This document shows, piece after piece, positions 9,384-18,215 of a DNA stretch of 62,431 bases. The notes beneath the pieces were generated by a model, which was not told the DNA's origin, ran no database searches, and saw only the letters and a list, made by a program, of their open reading frames with translations. Both the position numbers and the translations under genes were made by a program. Numbering within the stretch: position 1 is the stretch's first letter; each line of letters opens with the position of its first letter. This stretch comes from Acidobacteriota bacterium (GTDB taxonomy: Bacteria; Acidobacteriota; Vicinamibacteria; Vicinamibacterales; JAFNAJ01), in the NCBI GenBank assembly GCA_023384575.1, contig JAHDVP010000033.1, forward strand, positions 1 through 62,431, in the 5' to 3' direction.

Positions 9384-12300
9384 ATGATCACCGCCGATCC
9401 GCATCGACGCGCCGCCACGTTCGACGAGGTCTGCCGCATCCTCGAAAGACAAGGCCCATCAGAGGATCATGAACGTCTGGTCGCCTTCGCGCGGGTGGCG
9501 TTCGCCGAGATGCCCGATGCGATGGCGCTCACGCTCGAGCCGCCGGCGCTCGCCGCGCGGCTGGCGGGGTACTTCCACTTCGTCACCTCGAAGATGCCGC
9601 CGGAGCACCAGCTGTACCGCGGTTTGCCGGGCATCCACGTCGTGGTACGCAACCCGTCCAACGAGGAAGAGGCGGCCACCGGCAGCGCCAGCGGGCATCA
9701 CCACGAGACGACGATCGTCGAGACGCACCTGCCCGACGCACCGTTCATCTTCGAGAGCCTGAAGAACTTCTTCCAGAAGGAAGGTCTGCGCGTGTTCTCG
9801 GCGGTGCACCCGATCTTCACCGTGCGCCGGCAGTGGGAGCGCGTCGTGTGGGTCGGCGGGCCAACCGAGGACGGGTCACGCGAGCTGTATACCCAGTTTC
9901 GCATCGAGCGCGTCGAGAGCCGCGAGCGCCTGCGGCGGCTCGAGCACCAGGTGCACGCCCTCCTGAAGAGCGTGATCCTCGCCGTCGAAGACTTTCCCGA
10001 GATGAGCCGCGTCTCGCGTGAGCTGGCCGATCGCGTGCACGGCCGAACGGGCAGCGCTTCGGACATGGCGGCGGCTCGCGCGTTCCTCACGTGGCTGCTC
10101 GACGAGAACTACGTCCACGTCGGGATGCTGCGGTGCACGATGGGCAGTGACGGGGCCCTGCATCCGACGCAGGACGTGGCGCTCGGCGCCTTCCGCGACC
10201 CGTCGCTCGTCGAGACGGTGTTTCCGGGGTTGAGCGATCGGTTGGCGACGCACCTGGCACCGAGACCCGACGACGATCGCATCGTGCACATCGACTTCTG
10301 CACGAACGCGGGCGCCATTCACTTCCTGGACCCGATCGACGATCTCGTGATCCGCGAGTGGGCGCCCGACGGACGATTGGCGGCCGCGACGGTCGTGCTC
10401 GGCCGCCTCGCGAAGAGCGCGTTCACCGAGCGTGCGCAGGACATCCCGCTGCTCAGGGAGAAGGTCACCTGGCTGCTCGACCACAGCGGAGCGCTGCCCA
10501 ACTCGCACGCCTACCGGGAGATTCGCGCGATCTTCAATCACTTCCCGAAGCGCGAGCTGTTCTACGCCGACGCCGGGGCGCTCAAGACGATCATCGATCA
10601 GATGGCCTACATGGCCAGCGACGACGAGATCGCGGTGGCGACCCGGGCCGGCGAGGGGTACGCGGCGGCGTCGATCGCCTTCTCGGACACGCGGTATTCC
10701 CACCGCGTCGAAGAGGACCTCAAGGCCGTCCTGGCCGAGAGGTTCGGTCCGATCTCGTTCAACACGTGGGCCGACTGCGGCACCAACGGCGTGCTGGTCT
10801 ACTACTTCGACCAGGCGACGCTCGAGCACCCGCTCGATCCGGACCGGATCCGCGATCTCACCCGGCGGATCATCATGACGTGGGAGGATCGCACGGCGCT
10901 GACGCTCGAGCGGGCGTTCGGTCCGACCGAGGGGCGGCGGCTGTTCAAGAAGTACGTGCGCAACGAGAGCCGCAGCGGGCTCTACCGCGAGACGACGGCT
11001 CCGGAGGAGGTGCCCGAGGATCTGAAGCGCTTCGAGCGGCTCGAAGGCCGGATGGAGCTGGCGATCGAGCCGCGGTCGGCCGAACAGGCGACGCTGAAGC
11101 TGTTCTCGCCGCGCCCGATGCCGCTCACCGAGATGCTCACCATGCTCCAGAACCTGGGGCTCGCGGTGGTCGACGAGATGAACATCCCGCTCGTCCTGCC
11201 AGACGGGCGACGGGCGTGGCTCGAGCGCCTGCGCATCGAAGGCGAGGCCGCCCAGGTCGCGGCCCTGGTCACCGGTGAGCAGAGGCTCCTCGACGCGATC
11301 CGCGCGCTGCAGGAGGGACGTGGCACCGACGACTCGCTGAACGCCCTCGTGCTGGCGCAGGATCTCGGCTGGCGCGAGGTCGAGATCCTGCGCACGTTCC
11401 GCAATCACCTGCTCCAGATCCGCCCGGCCTACAACGCCGAGACGCTGAACGGGGTCCTGCTGCGCAACGGTCACGTGTCACGGGCGTTGTTCGATCACTT
11501 CGCGGCCCGCTTCGACCCACGGCTCGAGGGCGACCGGCGCGCGGCGATGGACGAGGGCGCCGGCCGCGTCCGGACGGCCCTCCGCCGGGTCGGCTCACTG
11601 CTCGACGACGAACTGCTCAGGGGCCTCGACAACCTGATCGAGTCGACCGTGCGGACGAACTACTACCAGCACCCGGAGCGGCCGGTCTTCTCGGTCAAGG
11701 TCGACTGCGGGAAGGTCGAGCGGATGGTGTCGCCGCGGCCCATGTTCGAGATCTACGTGCACTCGCGGCTGCTCGAGGGAATCCACCTGCGCGGCGGCAA
11801 GGTGGCGCGGGGCGGCCTGCGGTGGAGCGACCGGCACGACGACTTCCGGACCGAGGTCCTCGGGCTGATGAAGACGCAGATGGTCAAGAACTCGATCATC
11901 GTCCCGGTGGGCTCGAAGGGCGGGTTCGTGCTGAAGGGAGACGTGCCGCCACGACCGGCCCTCGACGCGTATCTGATCGACCGCTATCGGCAGTTCATCT
12001 CCGGCCTGCTCGACGTGACCGACAACCTGGTCAACGGCGAGGTCGTGCACCCGCCCGAGGTGGTGTTCCACGACGAGCCCGACCCGTATCTCGTGGTCGC
12101 CGCCGACAAGGGTACGGCCCACCTCTCCGACACGGCGAACGCCGTGTCGGCGCAGTACGGCTTCTGGCTCGGTGACGCGTTCGCCTCGGGTGGCAGCGTC
12201 GGCTACGACCACAAGAAGGAGGGCATCACGGCGCGCGGCGCGTGGGAATGCGTGCGCGAGCACTTCCGCAATCTCGGCACCGATATCCAGAAGGAGCCCT

Positions 12301-13667
12301 TCACGGCGGTCGGCATCGGCGACATGTCAGGCGACGTGTTCGGCAACGGCATGCTGCTGTCCCGCGCCACGCGCCTGCTCGGGGCCTTCAACCACCAGCA
12401 CATCTTCATCGACCCGGACCCTGACATCGAGGCGAGCTTCACCGAGCGAGAGAGGCTGTTCGCGCTGCCACGGTCGACGTGGCGAGACTACGATGCTTCA
12501 CTGATCAGCGCGGGCGGCGGCATCTTCGACCGGGCCGCGAAGTCGATCCCGATCAGCCAGAAGATGCGCGCGCTGCTCGAGATCGAGGGCGACGAGGCGA
12601 GCGGCGAGGAGGTCATCCGCCGCATTCTCATGGCGAAGGTCGATCTGCTCTACAACGGTGGCATCGGGACCTACATCAAGGCCTCGAGCGAGACCGACCA
12701 GCAGGTGGGCGACCGCACCAACGACCGCGTGCGGATCGACGCGAACCAGGTGCGCGCGCGCGTGGTCGGCGAAGGCGGCAACCTCGGACTCACCCAGAGG
12801 GCGCGCATCGAGTACTGGATGCACGGCGGGCGCGTCAATACCGACGCCGTCGACAACTCCGGCGGCGTCGACATGTCGGACCACGAAGTCAACATCAAAA
12901 TCCTGCTCGGCGTGCTCCTGCGGTCGGGCGTGGTGAAGGACCGGGCCGAGCGCAACGCGATCCTCGCGGAGATGACCGACGACGTCTCGTCGCTCGTCCT
13001 GCTCGACAACCAGCATCAGGCCCGCGCCCTCACGCTGGCCGGCCTCCGCAGCATCAACCGGTACGAGGAGTTCGTCGACCTCATCGACGATCTCGTGGCC
13101 AGGGGCATCATGAACCGGAAGGACGACGGCCTGCCGTCGCGCGAGGAACTGCTGGCGAGCCCCGCCCGGGAGCGCGGCATCCCGCGGCCCGTGCTCGCCG
13201 TCATGCTCGGGCACATGAAGAACTGGGCCTTCCGGGAGGTGATGACGACCAGCCTGCCGGATAGCCCGGTCGGCGAGGGCTTCCTGCACGCCTACTTCCC
13301 TCGACGGATGCGCGAGAGCTTCGCAGAGCACTTCGTCACCCACCCGCTCCGGCGCGAGATCGTGGCGACCTGCGCCGTGAACCACCTCGTCAACCACGCG
13401 GGCATCAGCTTCCTGCCCCGAGTGATGGGCGCGGCCGGGGCCGGCCTGGCGCCGGTCGTGGCGGCCTATCTCGAGGTCGACCGCGCGAGCCGTGCTCAGG
13501 AGCTTCGTGAGGCCGTGCTCGCGACGGGCATGAAGATCGAGGACGAACTCCAGGCGCTGCTCTCGCTCGAGGAGGCCCTCGAAGGCGCCGTGCGGGCCAG
13601 GCTCGAGGGCAAGACGGACGATGCCGCCACGGTGCTCGATCCGCTTCGCCGGACGCTGAGGCTGTAG
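9384..13667 (+). CDS. NAD-dependent glutamate dehydrogenase, large type
   Basis: The 1427-aa protein is a Bac_GDH-type dehydrogenase, a little shorter than the usual about 1600 aa. It converts L-glutamate and NAD to 2-oxoglutarate, ammonium and NADH in the cytoplasm. The N-terminal half is the ACT-like regulatory region of this family. The catalytic domain shows GGLRWSDR near residue 813, the lysine-rich substrate motif VGSKGGFVLKG near 845, and AADKGTAHLSDTAN near 908, followed by GIGDMSGDVFGNGMLLS of the nucleotide-binding fold. The size class suggests a catabolic role in glutamate use. It is transcribed alone or with the two small downstream genes. Identification is firm. Confidence 0.95.
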   Translation: MITADPHRRAATFDEVCRILERQGPSEDHERLVAFARVAFAEMPDAMALTLEPPALAARLAGYFHFVTSKMPPEHQLYRGLPGIHVVVRNPSNEEEAATGSASGHHHETTIVETHLPDAPFIFESLKNFFQKEGLRVFSAVHPIFTVRRQWERVVWVGGPTEDGSRELYTQFRIERVESRERLRRLEHQVHALLKSVILAVEDFPEMSRVSRELADRVHGRTGSASDMAAARAFLTWLLDENYVHVGMLRCTMGSDGALHPTQDVALGAFRDPSLVETVFPGLSDRLATHLAPRPDDDRIVHIDFCTNAGAIHFLDPIDDLVIREWAPDGRLAAATVVLGRLAKSAFTERAQDIPLLREKVTWLLDHSGALPNSHAYREIRAIFNHFPKRELFYADAGALKTIIDQMAYMASDDEIAVATRAGEGYAAASIAFSDTRYSHRVEEDLKAVLAERFGPISFNTWADCGTNGVLVYYFDQATLEHPLDPDRIRDLTRRIIMTWEDRTALTLERAFGPTEGRRLFKKYVRNESRSGLYRETTAPEEVPEDLKRFERLEGRMELAIEPRSAEQATLKLFSPRPMPLTEMLTMLQNLGLAVVDEMNIPLVLPDGRRAWLERLRIEGEAAQVAALVTGEQRLLDAIRALQEGRGTDDSLNALVLAQDLGWREVEILRTFRNHLLQIRPAYNAETLNGVLLRNGHVSRALFDHFAARFDPRLEGDRRAAMDEGAGRVRTALRRVGSLLDDELLRGLDNLIESTVRTNYYQHPERPVFSVKVDCGKVERMVSPRPMFEIYVHSRLLEGIHLRGGKVARGGLRWSDRHDDFRTEVLGLMKTQMVKNSIIVPVGSKGGFVLKGDVPPRPALDAYLIDRYRQFISGLLDVTDNLVNGEVVHPPEVVFHDEPDPYLVVAADKGTAHLSDTANAVSAQYGFWLGDAFASGGSVGYDHKKEGITARGAWECVREHFRNLGTDIQKEPFTAVGIGDMSGDVFGNGMLLSRATRLLGAFNHQHIFIDPDPDIEASFTERERLFALPRSTWRDYDASLISAGGGIFDRAAKSIPISQKMRALLEIEGDEASGEEVIRRILMAKVDLLYNGGIGTYIKASSETDQQVGDRTNDRVRIDANQVRARVVGEGGNLGLTQRARIEYWMHGGRVNTDAVDNSGGVDMSDHEVNIKILLGVLLRSGVVKDRAERNAILAEMTDDVSSLVLLDNQHQARALTLAGLRSINRYEEFVDLIDDLVARGIMNRKDDGLPSREELLASPARERGIPRPVLAVMLGHMKNWAFREVMTTSLPDSPVGEGFLHAYFPRRMRESFAEHFVTHPLRREIVATCAVNHLVNHAGISFLPRVMGAAGAGLAPVVAAYLEVDRASRAQELREAVLATGMKIEDELQALLSLEEALEGAVRARLEGKTDDAATVLDPLRRTLRL

Positions 13668-13703
13668 ACCGATGTGCGGTACGATGCTGGCAGGGGGAAC
13701 GTC

Positions 13704-13988
13704 ATGGACGAGCAGGTCCAGAGCGTGTTCGTCGCCAGCGGCGAGATCGAGGCGCAGCAGGTGTGTGCCTTTCTCGAAGCGGCCGGCATCAGGACGGCCG
13801 TGCGTGGCGAGTCGCTGAGGCTGACCCACGGCCTCACGCTCGATGGCCTCGGTGCCGTCGAGATCCTCGTCGCCGACGTCGACGCGGAGCGGGCGCGCCA
13901 GATGCTCGCTTCTGCCGAAGAGGGCCGGTTGCGTCTCGACGAGGACGCCTCGCCCGGCCCCGCCCCCGCGGATCCGCCGGGCGAGTGA
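13704..13988 (+). CDS. DUF2007-like small protein
   Basis: The 94-aa protein starts with ATG after CAGGGGG. Its sequence (QSVFVASGEIEAQQVCAFLEAAGI, a central variable strand, then VEILVADVDAERARQML) fits the DUF2007 putative signal-transducing family, a single alpha/beta domain. Its molecular role is not known. It lies 36 bases after the glutamate dehydrogenase and 50 before another small protein, so it may be in the same transcript. Confidence 0.7.
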   Translation: MDEQVQSVFVASGEIEAQQVCAFLEAAGIRTAVRGESLRLTHGLTLDGLGAVEILVADVDAERARQMLASAEEGRLRLDEDASPGPAPADPPGE

Positions 13989-14038
13989 CGGTTGTCGATG
14001 CCGATGTCGCGGCATCCCCTTCGACTGCGGAGCCACCG

Positions 14039-14458
14039 ATGAACGACACGCTCACCCTCGTCGGTCTCGTCGTCGCCGCGTTGCTCATCTTCCTTTACTT
14101 GCGTCGCCGCGGCGAGGCGCGACCGGCCCCGCCGCCGCAGCTGGCGCACGACCAGAGACCGGCTGCGGCGCCGCCGCCGTCACCGTCGGTCGACCCTTCG
14201 GCCGCGCTCACCGGGTACCGGCAGGTGCGCATCACGCACCCGCTCGTGCAGAAGGCCGCGCGCCGGGCGGCGTCGAGCGGAACGGCCGCGGCGAAGATGG
14301 TCGTGACCGACGGCCGGGAGATGTACTTCTCGCTCGACGCGATCGGGGACGACGCCGAGCGACGGCGCGCGCACGAGCTGCTCACGCGGTTCCAGGCCGG
14401 CGAGGAGGCCGACCTTGCGGAGGTGATGGCGCTGCTCGGCCGGCTCGGTGGTGACTGA
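14039..14458 (+). CDS. small single-pass membrane protein, unknown function
   Basis: The 139-aa protein has one membrane segment (residues about 5-21, LTLVGLVVAALLIFLYLRRR). A Pro/Ala-rich linker follows, then a soluble helical C-terminal half with two helices around ITHPLVQKAARRA and RRRAHELLTRFQ. The positive residues just after the membrane helix put the soluble part inside the cell. No family was recognised. It is the last gene of the plus-strand run before a hairpin that separates it from the convergent decaheme locus. Confidence 0.6.
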   Translation: MNDTLTLVGLVVAALLIFLYLRRRGEARPAPPPQLAHDQRPAAAPPPSPSVDPSAALTGYRQVRITHPLVQKAARRAASSGTAAAKMVVTDGREMYFSLDAIGDDAERRRAHELLTRFQAGEEADLAEVMALLGRLGGD

Positions 14459-14472
14459 TGCAGAAAGCGAGG

Positions 14473-14497
14473 CGCCGGGGCCAGAACGGCCCCGGCG
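14473..14497. terminator. bidirectional hairpin between convergent genes
   Basis: CGCCGGGGCC and GGCCCCGGCG form a perfect 10-bp stem around a 5-base loop. It sits between genes that converge on it. There is no T-run, so release may depend on the stem alone or on Rho. Confidence 0.6.
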
Positions 14498-14518
14498 TCG
14501 ACGTCCGCACGCGGACGC

Positions 14519-14944
14519 TCAGAAGATCCAGCTCACGCCGACGAACCCGTTGACGTACCGGCCCGACTGATCGATCAACAGGTACGACGACTTGTCGTCG
14601 TACCGGCTCACTTCGACCATCGTGTTCACCATCAGCTCGTTCGTCAGGCGGTAGTTCACGCCGACACTCTGCGTGAACTGGCCGATGTCCAGGTTCGAGA
14701 AGCCCGGCGTCGACGACGACTGCAGGACGAAGTCGAGGCCGAGGGTTTTCGACACGAGATCGGCACTCGGCGCGTACGTGAAGTTGTAGATGGACGCCTT
14801 ACCGCGGTTCCAGGCCGTGTTGGCGAAGATCTCGGCCCGCGCCGAGGGGTAGACCTGGAGACCGGCCCAGGCGTTGTGCGCGTCGTTCTCGTAGCCGCCG
14901 TCGGCGTCGAGGGAGCCAAACTGGCCCCCGGTGATGCCGGCCGC
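14519..14944 (-). pseudogene. C-terminal part of the MtrB/PioB-like barrel, beyond an in-frame TGA
   Basis: Reading on past the TGA at 14945-14947 in the same frame gives 141 more residues with no other stop. They look like barrel strands (AGLQVYPSARAEIFANTAW, TQSVGVNYRLTNELMVNTMVE) and end in GVSWIF, the aromatic end expected for an outer-membrane barrel. The upstream part alone lacks such an end. So this is the real C-terminus of the same protein, cut off by one stop codon. Options are a recent nonsense change, a sequencing error, or recoding. A hairpin starting 16 bases after the TGA is noted under the findings. No internal start with a ribosome site supports independent translation. Confidence 0.7.
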
Positions 14945-16741
14945 TCAACCGACGAAGGCAAGGGTGGAGAAGAGCGTCTCCAGCCGCTCGCGTTGATACT
15001 GGTAGCCCGCCGAGAGGGTCCAGCGCTCGCCTCCCGCAAACCAGAGGTCGACGCCGGGCGAGTGCGCCGAGCGCGTCCAGTCGGAGTAGTTCAGCTCGTC
15101 GTTCTTCGAATCGCGATACCGATAGCTGGCCGAGATCGCGACACGTTCGTCCGGCGTCCACGACACCGTCTGGTCGAAGCGCAGGTCGCGTGACGGAAAC
15201 GACGTCAGGTCGGTCGACCGGGTCCGGTAGAACTCGTAGTACTGCAGGCCGAGCAGCGGTGACGGCGGCGACCCCGGGCTCGGGAAGGGCTGCAGCACCG
15301 CCGGCGTCGCGGCGTGCACGTACCGGAAGGGTTCGTCGATCCAGTCGTTCCTGACCCGGAACCGGTACTGCGCCTGCCTGCCGAGCGGCGCCCGGCCGCT
15401 CACGAGCACGGTGTTCGTGGTCGTCTGGTCGATCTCCCCGTGCGGGCGATCGATCCGCTCCCACTCGTACCCGAATCGCAACGAAGTCTTCTTCCGCGGA
15501 CGGTAGTTCAGCTCGACCGCCATCTCGGTCGGCGTACGCGACCGCTCGGAGTAGCGCGTCCAGTCGAGCTCGCCGACCGTCGGGTACGCTTGCTCGTAGG
15601 TGAGTCCGGCGATTGGGCCGGCGGGGTTCGGCTTCTCGGGCACGTGAATGAAGACATCGTCGGCCTCGATGCTGTAGCGGCGCAGGTCGGCCCGGAGCGT
15701 GAGCTTCGGGTGGATCGGCACGACGAGCCGTCCGCTGCCTCCCGTGTAATCGACCTCGAGCCGGGTGTCTTCGTTGCGCGAGACGCTCTTCGTGAACTGC
15801 CCCGAAAGCGCCGCGTCGCGCGGGAGCGCGACGTTCGCGCGCACGACGTGCATGTCCTTGCGCAGGCCCGGAACGGTCGCCATCGGCAGCGGACCGTCCT
15901 CCTCTTCGTACCACAGCCGGTTGAGGAAGATGTCCTGGAGCGTGGCCGGGTGCACGCCGTTGATGTACTGCGTGATGATGGTCGGCGCGTCGCTCCGGAA
16001 CAGGCGATTGGTGTAGGTGTAGTCGACGCTCACCGCGCCCATCGCGATCTTCGCGCCCGCCGAGAGGTCGCGCGTCGTCTCGTCGACCTCGCGCGTGTAG
16101 CCGCGCACGTGGCACGTCGCGCAGTGGTTCACCGTCGTCGACTGGCGCGCGCCGTCGCGCATCTGCTGCCGGTGGCCGACGAAGAACGAGACGCCCGCCG
16201 GGAGGTTGGTCGAGACGCGCGCGTCGAGCTCGCCCACGTTCACCTGGTAGCGCGCCCCGGGATCGGTGTCCTCGTGCGTCACGACGAAGGTGCCGTTGAT
16301 GTTCGACGCCGAGTCGAGGTAGGCGAGCGAGTCGTGCTCGATGCGGTGCGGGAAGCGCTGGTAGCGCACGTGCGCGCGCACCCACCGGTTGAAGTCGATG
16401 TCGGCGAGGTAGCGTTGCGCCCGGGCATCACCCGAGTTCCGTGCCGAGACGTCGAAGTGGAAGCCGCTGTGGCCCCCCCAGAACTCGGCGGCGAGCGAGG
16501 GCACGGCGCCCGGCCTCAGCACCTGGAACTCGCCGACGCGCCCGAGGTCGTTTCTGCCGTCGGTGGCCAGCGTGCCGAAGGTGAACATGCCCTCCCACTT
16601 CAGACCCGGTGGGGAAGGGGCGACCTGAGCCGGGTCGGCTGGTGGTGACGCCGGCGTCTGGCCGTCGGCGGCCGGCGGTGCGAGGCCGAGCGCCAGGGCG
16701 ACGGCGACCACGGGCAGGATGAGACTCGATCCGGTTCGCAT
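14945..16741 (-). CDS. MtrB/PioB-family decaheme-associated outer-membrane barrel (main part)
   Basis: ATG at 16741 follows GGAGGGA and lies 11 bases after the decaheme cytochrome stop, so the two are one operon. Residues 1-26 are a signal peptide ending in ADGQ. The rest reads as repeated beta strands with long loops, as in MtrB/PioB barrels, which hold a periplasmic decaheme protein and let electrons cross the outer membrane. A single heme motif, CATCH, lies near residue 205. The frame stops at TGA after residue 598; with the following 141 residues the protein would be about 740 codons, within the family range. The family call rests on architecture and the decaheme partner. Confidence 0.75.
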   Translation of the reverse strand: MRTGSSLILPVVAVALALGLAPPAADGQTPASPPADPAQVAPSPPGLKWEGMFTFGTLATDGRNDLGRVGEFQVLRPGAVPSLAAEFWGGHSGFHFDVSARNSGDARAQRYLADIDFNRWVRAHVRYQRFPHRIEHDSLAYLDSASNINGTFVVTHEDTDPGARYQVNVGELDARVSTNLPAGVSFFVGHRQQMRDGARQSTTVNHCATCHVRGYTREVDETTRDLSAGAKIAMGAVSVDYTYTNRLFRSDAPTIITQYINGVHPATLQDIFLNRLWYEEEDGPLPMATVPGLRKDMHVVRANVALPRDAALSGQFTKSVSRNEDTRLEVDYTGGSGRLVVPIHPKLTLRADLRRYSIEADDVFIHVPEKPNPAGPIAGLTYEQAYPTVGELDWTRYSERSRTPTEMAVELNYRPRKKTSLRFGYEWERIDRPHGEIDQTTTNTVLVSGRAPLGRQAQYRFRVRNDWIDEPFRYVHAATPAVLQPFPSPGSPPSPLLGLQYYEFYRTRSTDLTSFPSRDLRFDQTVSWTPDERVAISASYRYRDSKNDELNYSDWTRSAHSPGVDLWFAGGERWTLSAGYQYQRERLETLFSTLAFVG

Positions 16742-16752
16742 GGCGTCCCTCC

Positions 16753-17760
16753 TCAGCGCGTCATGGCCTTGCCGCGGCCGGTGACGCCCTGCGACGGCAG
16801 ATCCGAGCCGTGGATCTTGTTGTGGCACGCCGTGCACCGCGTGCCGTAGGCGCGCATGAACCCGGTCGGGCCGTTGGGGTTCGTCGAGCCGCCAGCCGGC
16901 AGGAAGAACGGCGTGCTCGGCGCGAGTCGCGCGTTGTGGAAGTGCATCTCGTGGCACTGCAGGCACAGGAACGGCTCGCCCTGCTTGAGCAGGTTGTTTG
17001 CCACCGTCCCGTGCGGCGAATGGCAGCTCGTGCAGCTCTCCTCGACCGGCGCGTGCTCGAAGACGAAGGGGCCGGCCTTCGACGTGTGACACGACGTGCA
17101 CAACTCGTTCGGCCGCTCGGCCGAGCGGACCATGCCGAGGCCAGTGCCGTGGACCTCGTGACAGGAGCTGCATGTCATCAGCCCCTCGCGCACGGGGTGC
17201 CGCGAGCTGCCCATGAACTGCGCCCGCTGTTGCCTGTGACAGTCGAAGCACAGCTCCGGCTCGGACTTCGCCAGTGAGCCGCGTGGCGCCGGGGCCGTCG
17301 CATGCGAGGCCACCATCCCTTCGGCCGACGTCAGACGCCCTGCGACCTGGCGCGACTGGTGAATCCTGTGGCAGCTGGTGCAGCCGACGTCAGACATCGC
17401 GTGCTCGCTGCCGGCCCAGGCCATCGCCGAGTCGCCGCGATGGCACGACAGGCACGCTCGCGCCGACTCCTCGACGGTCAGATCCTTGAAGCCCCTGATC
17501 GCCGCCGCGTCGCCGCTCTCGGCGTGCGTGCTGCCTGGGCCATGGCAGGACTCGCAGCGCTCGTGCGGCGCGCGGTGCTCCCACGCCGCGAGCCGGCCGT
17601 GCGCCGATCGGTCGAACTGAGTCGCGACCTCTTCGTGACACATCGCGCAGGTGTCCTGGCCCACGGCCGTCGCCGGCGGACCTGCCGACTGTGCCGACAG
17701 CAGGCCCGCGGCGCCCACGGCGAGGGCGCCGACGAAGCCTGCCAGGTGGGGAAGACGCAT
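16753..17760 (-). CDS. periplasmic decaheme c-type cytochrome (MtrA/DmsE type)
   Basis: The 335-aa protein has a signal peptide (residues 1-24, GALAVGAAGLLSAQS) and exactly ten CxxCH motifs, from CAMCH at 38-42 to CTACH at 309-313: CAMCH, CESCH, CLSCH, CTSCH, CFDCH, CSSCH, CTSCH, CTSCH, CLQCH, CTACH. Length and heme number match MtrA/DmsE/PioA. Such proteins carry electrons across the periplasm into a barrel partner, and that partner gene follows at 11 bases. The start at 17760 was chosen for its GAGGGGG ribosome site and clean signal peptide; a longer frame up to 18021 would run through the promoter. No surface cytochrome gene accompanies it here. A sigma54-type promoter lies about 64 bases before the start codon's leader. 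Confidence 0.92.
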   Translation of the reverse strand: MRLPHLAGFVGALAVGAAGLLSAQSAGPPATAVGQDTCAMCHEEVATQFDRSAHGRLAAWEHRAPHERCESCHGPGSTHAESGDAAAIRGFKDLTVEESARACLSCHRGDSAMAWAGSEHAMSDVGCTSCHRIHQSRQVAGRLTSAEGMVASHATAPAPRGSLAKSEPELCFDCHRQQRAQFMGSSRHPVREGLMTCSSCHEVHGTGLGMVRSAERPNELCTSCHTSKAGPFVFEHAPVEESCTSCHSPHGTVANNLLKQGEPFLCLQCHEMHFHNARLAPSTPFFLPAGGSTNPNGPTGFMRAYGTRCTACHNKIHGSDLPSQGVTGRGKAMTR

Positions 17761-17835
17761 GATGAAGCCCCCTCTCGAGTTGTCTGGCTCGGTCGGCCCG
17801 CCGGGCGGCAGACACAACCTCGACACACGGCAGGG

Positions 17836-17850
17836 GCAAGCGTCGTGCCG
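17836..17850 (-). promoter_or_regulatory. sigma54 promoter of the decaheme/barrel operon
   Basis: Read on the minus strand, CGGCACG, four bases, TTGC matches the -24/-12 consensus TGGCACG-N4-TTGC at all but the first base, with GG and GC ten bases apart. The start would be near 17825, leaving a leader of about 64 bases before the cytochrome ATG. Confidence 0.75.
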
Positions 17851-17980
17851 CACACCGCCGCATCGTTCGTCACCACCTTCAAGTCCTTTCTCACGTGACA
17901 GATGCCTGGCTCGGGCGAGCCGGCGGGCCTGGGCCATCGCTCGACTGGTGCGACAAGATGGCAGGGTTTCGGCCGCGTCG

Positions 17981-18067
17981 TTGACAGATTGTCCAGACAG
18001 GTTCCGACTGACGGTGCCCACGCCACGGAAAGTCGGCGAAACCTGCGGGATCCTGACAATCTGTCAA
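17981..18067. promoter_or_regulatory. paired dyads, likely enhancer sites for the NtrC-type regulator
   Basis: TTGACAGATTGTC (17981-17993) and its exact inverse GACAATCTGTCAA (18055-18067) lie in the 455-bp gap between divergent operons. Each is itself a dyad of the form TGACA-N3-TGTC(A/C). Their centres are 74 bases apart, seven helical turns. They are about 140 and 105 bases from the -24 elements on either side, a normal distance for enhancer sites. A lone TGACAGAT half-site lies at 17896. Nothing else gene-like is visible in the gap. Confidence 0.7.
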
Positions 18068-18166
18068 TGGTCCGCGTCGCGTCGGATGGCGGTTGACGTT
18101 CGCTAACTCGCTGAGCGCGTGTGTGTTGCAGGCGTGTGACGACTCCGTGCCGACGCCCGCAGCGGG

Positions 18167-18181
18167 TGGCGTCTGAATTGC
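18167..18181 (+). promoter_or_regulatory. sigma54-type promoter of the kinase/regulator operon
   Basis: TGGCGT, five bases, TTGC followed by TTTT fits the -24/-12 pattern, with GG and GC spaced by ten. The start would be near 18193, 23 bases before the kinase ATG and just upstream of its GGGGAGGG ribosome site. This would make the regulator autoregulated. Confidence 0.65.
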
Positions 18182-18215
18182 TTTTACGACCTCATCGACC
18201 GGGGAGGGCACGCGC

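Noticed and set aside
14945-17251. Longer start for the barrel gene inside the cytochrome gene
   Set aside because: It overlaps the cytochrome reading in another frame; ATG 16741 has GGAGGGA and a signal peptide.
16753-18021. Longer start for the decaheme cytochrome at 18021
   Set aside because: It would put 87 non-signal residues before a clean signal peptide and run through the sigma54 promoter and an enhancer dyad; ATG 17760 has a good ribosome site.
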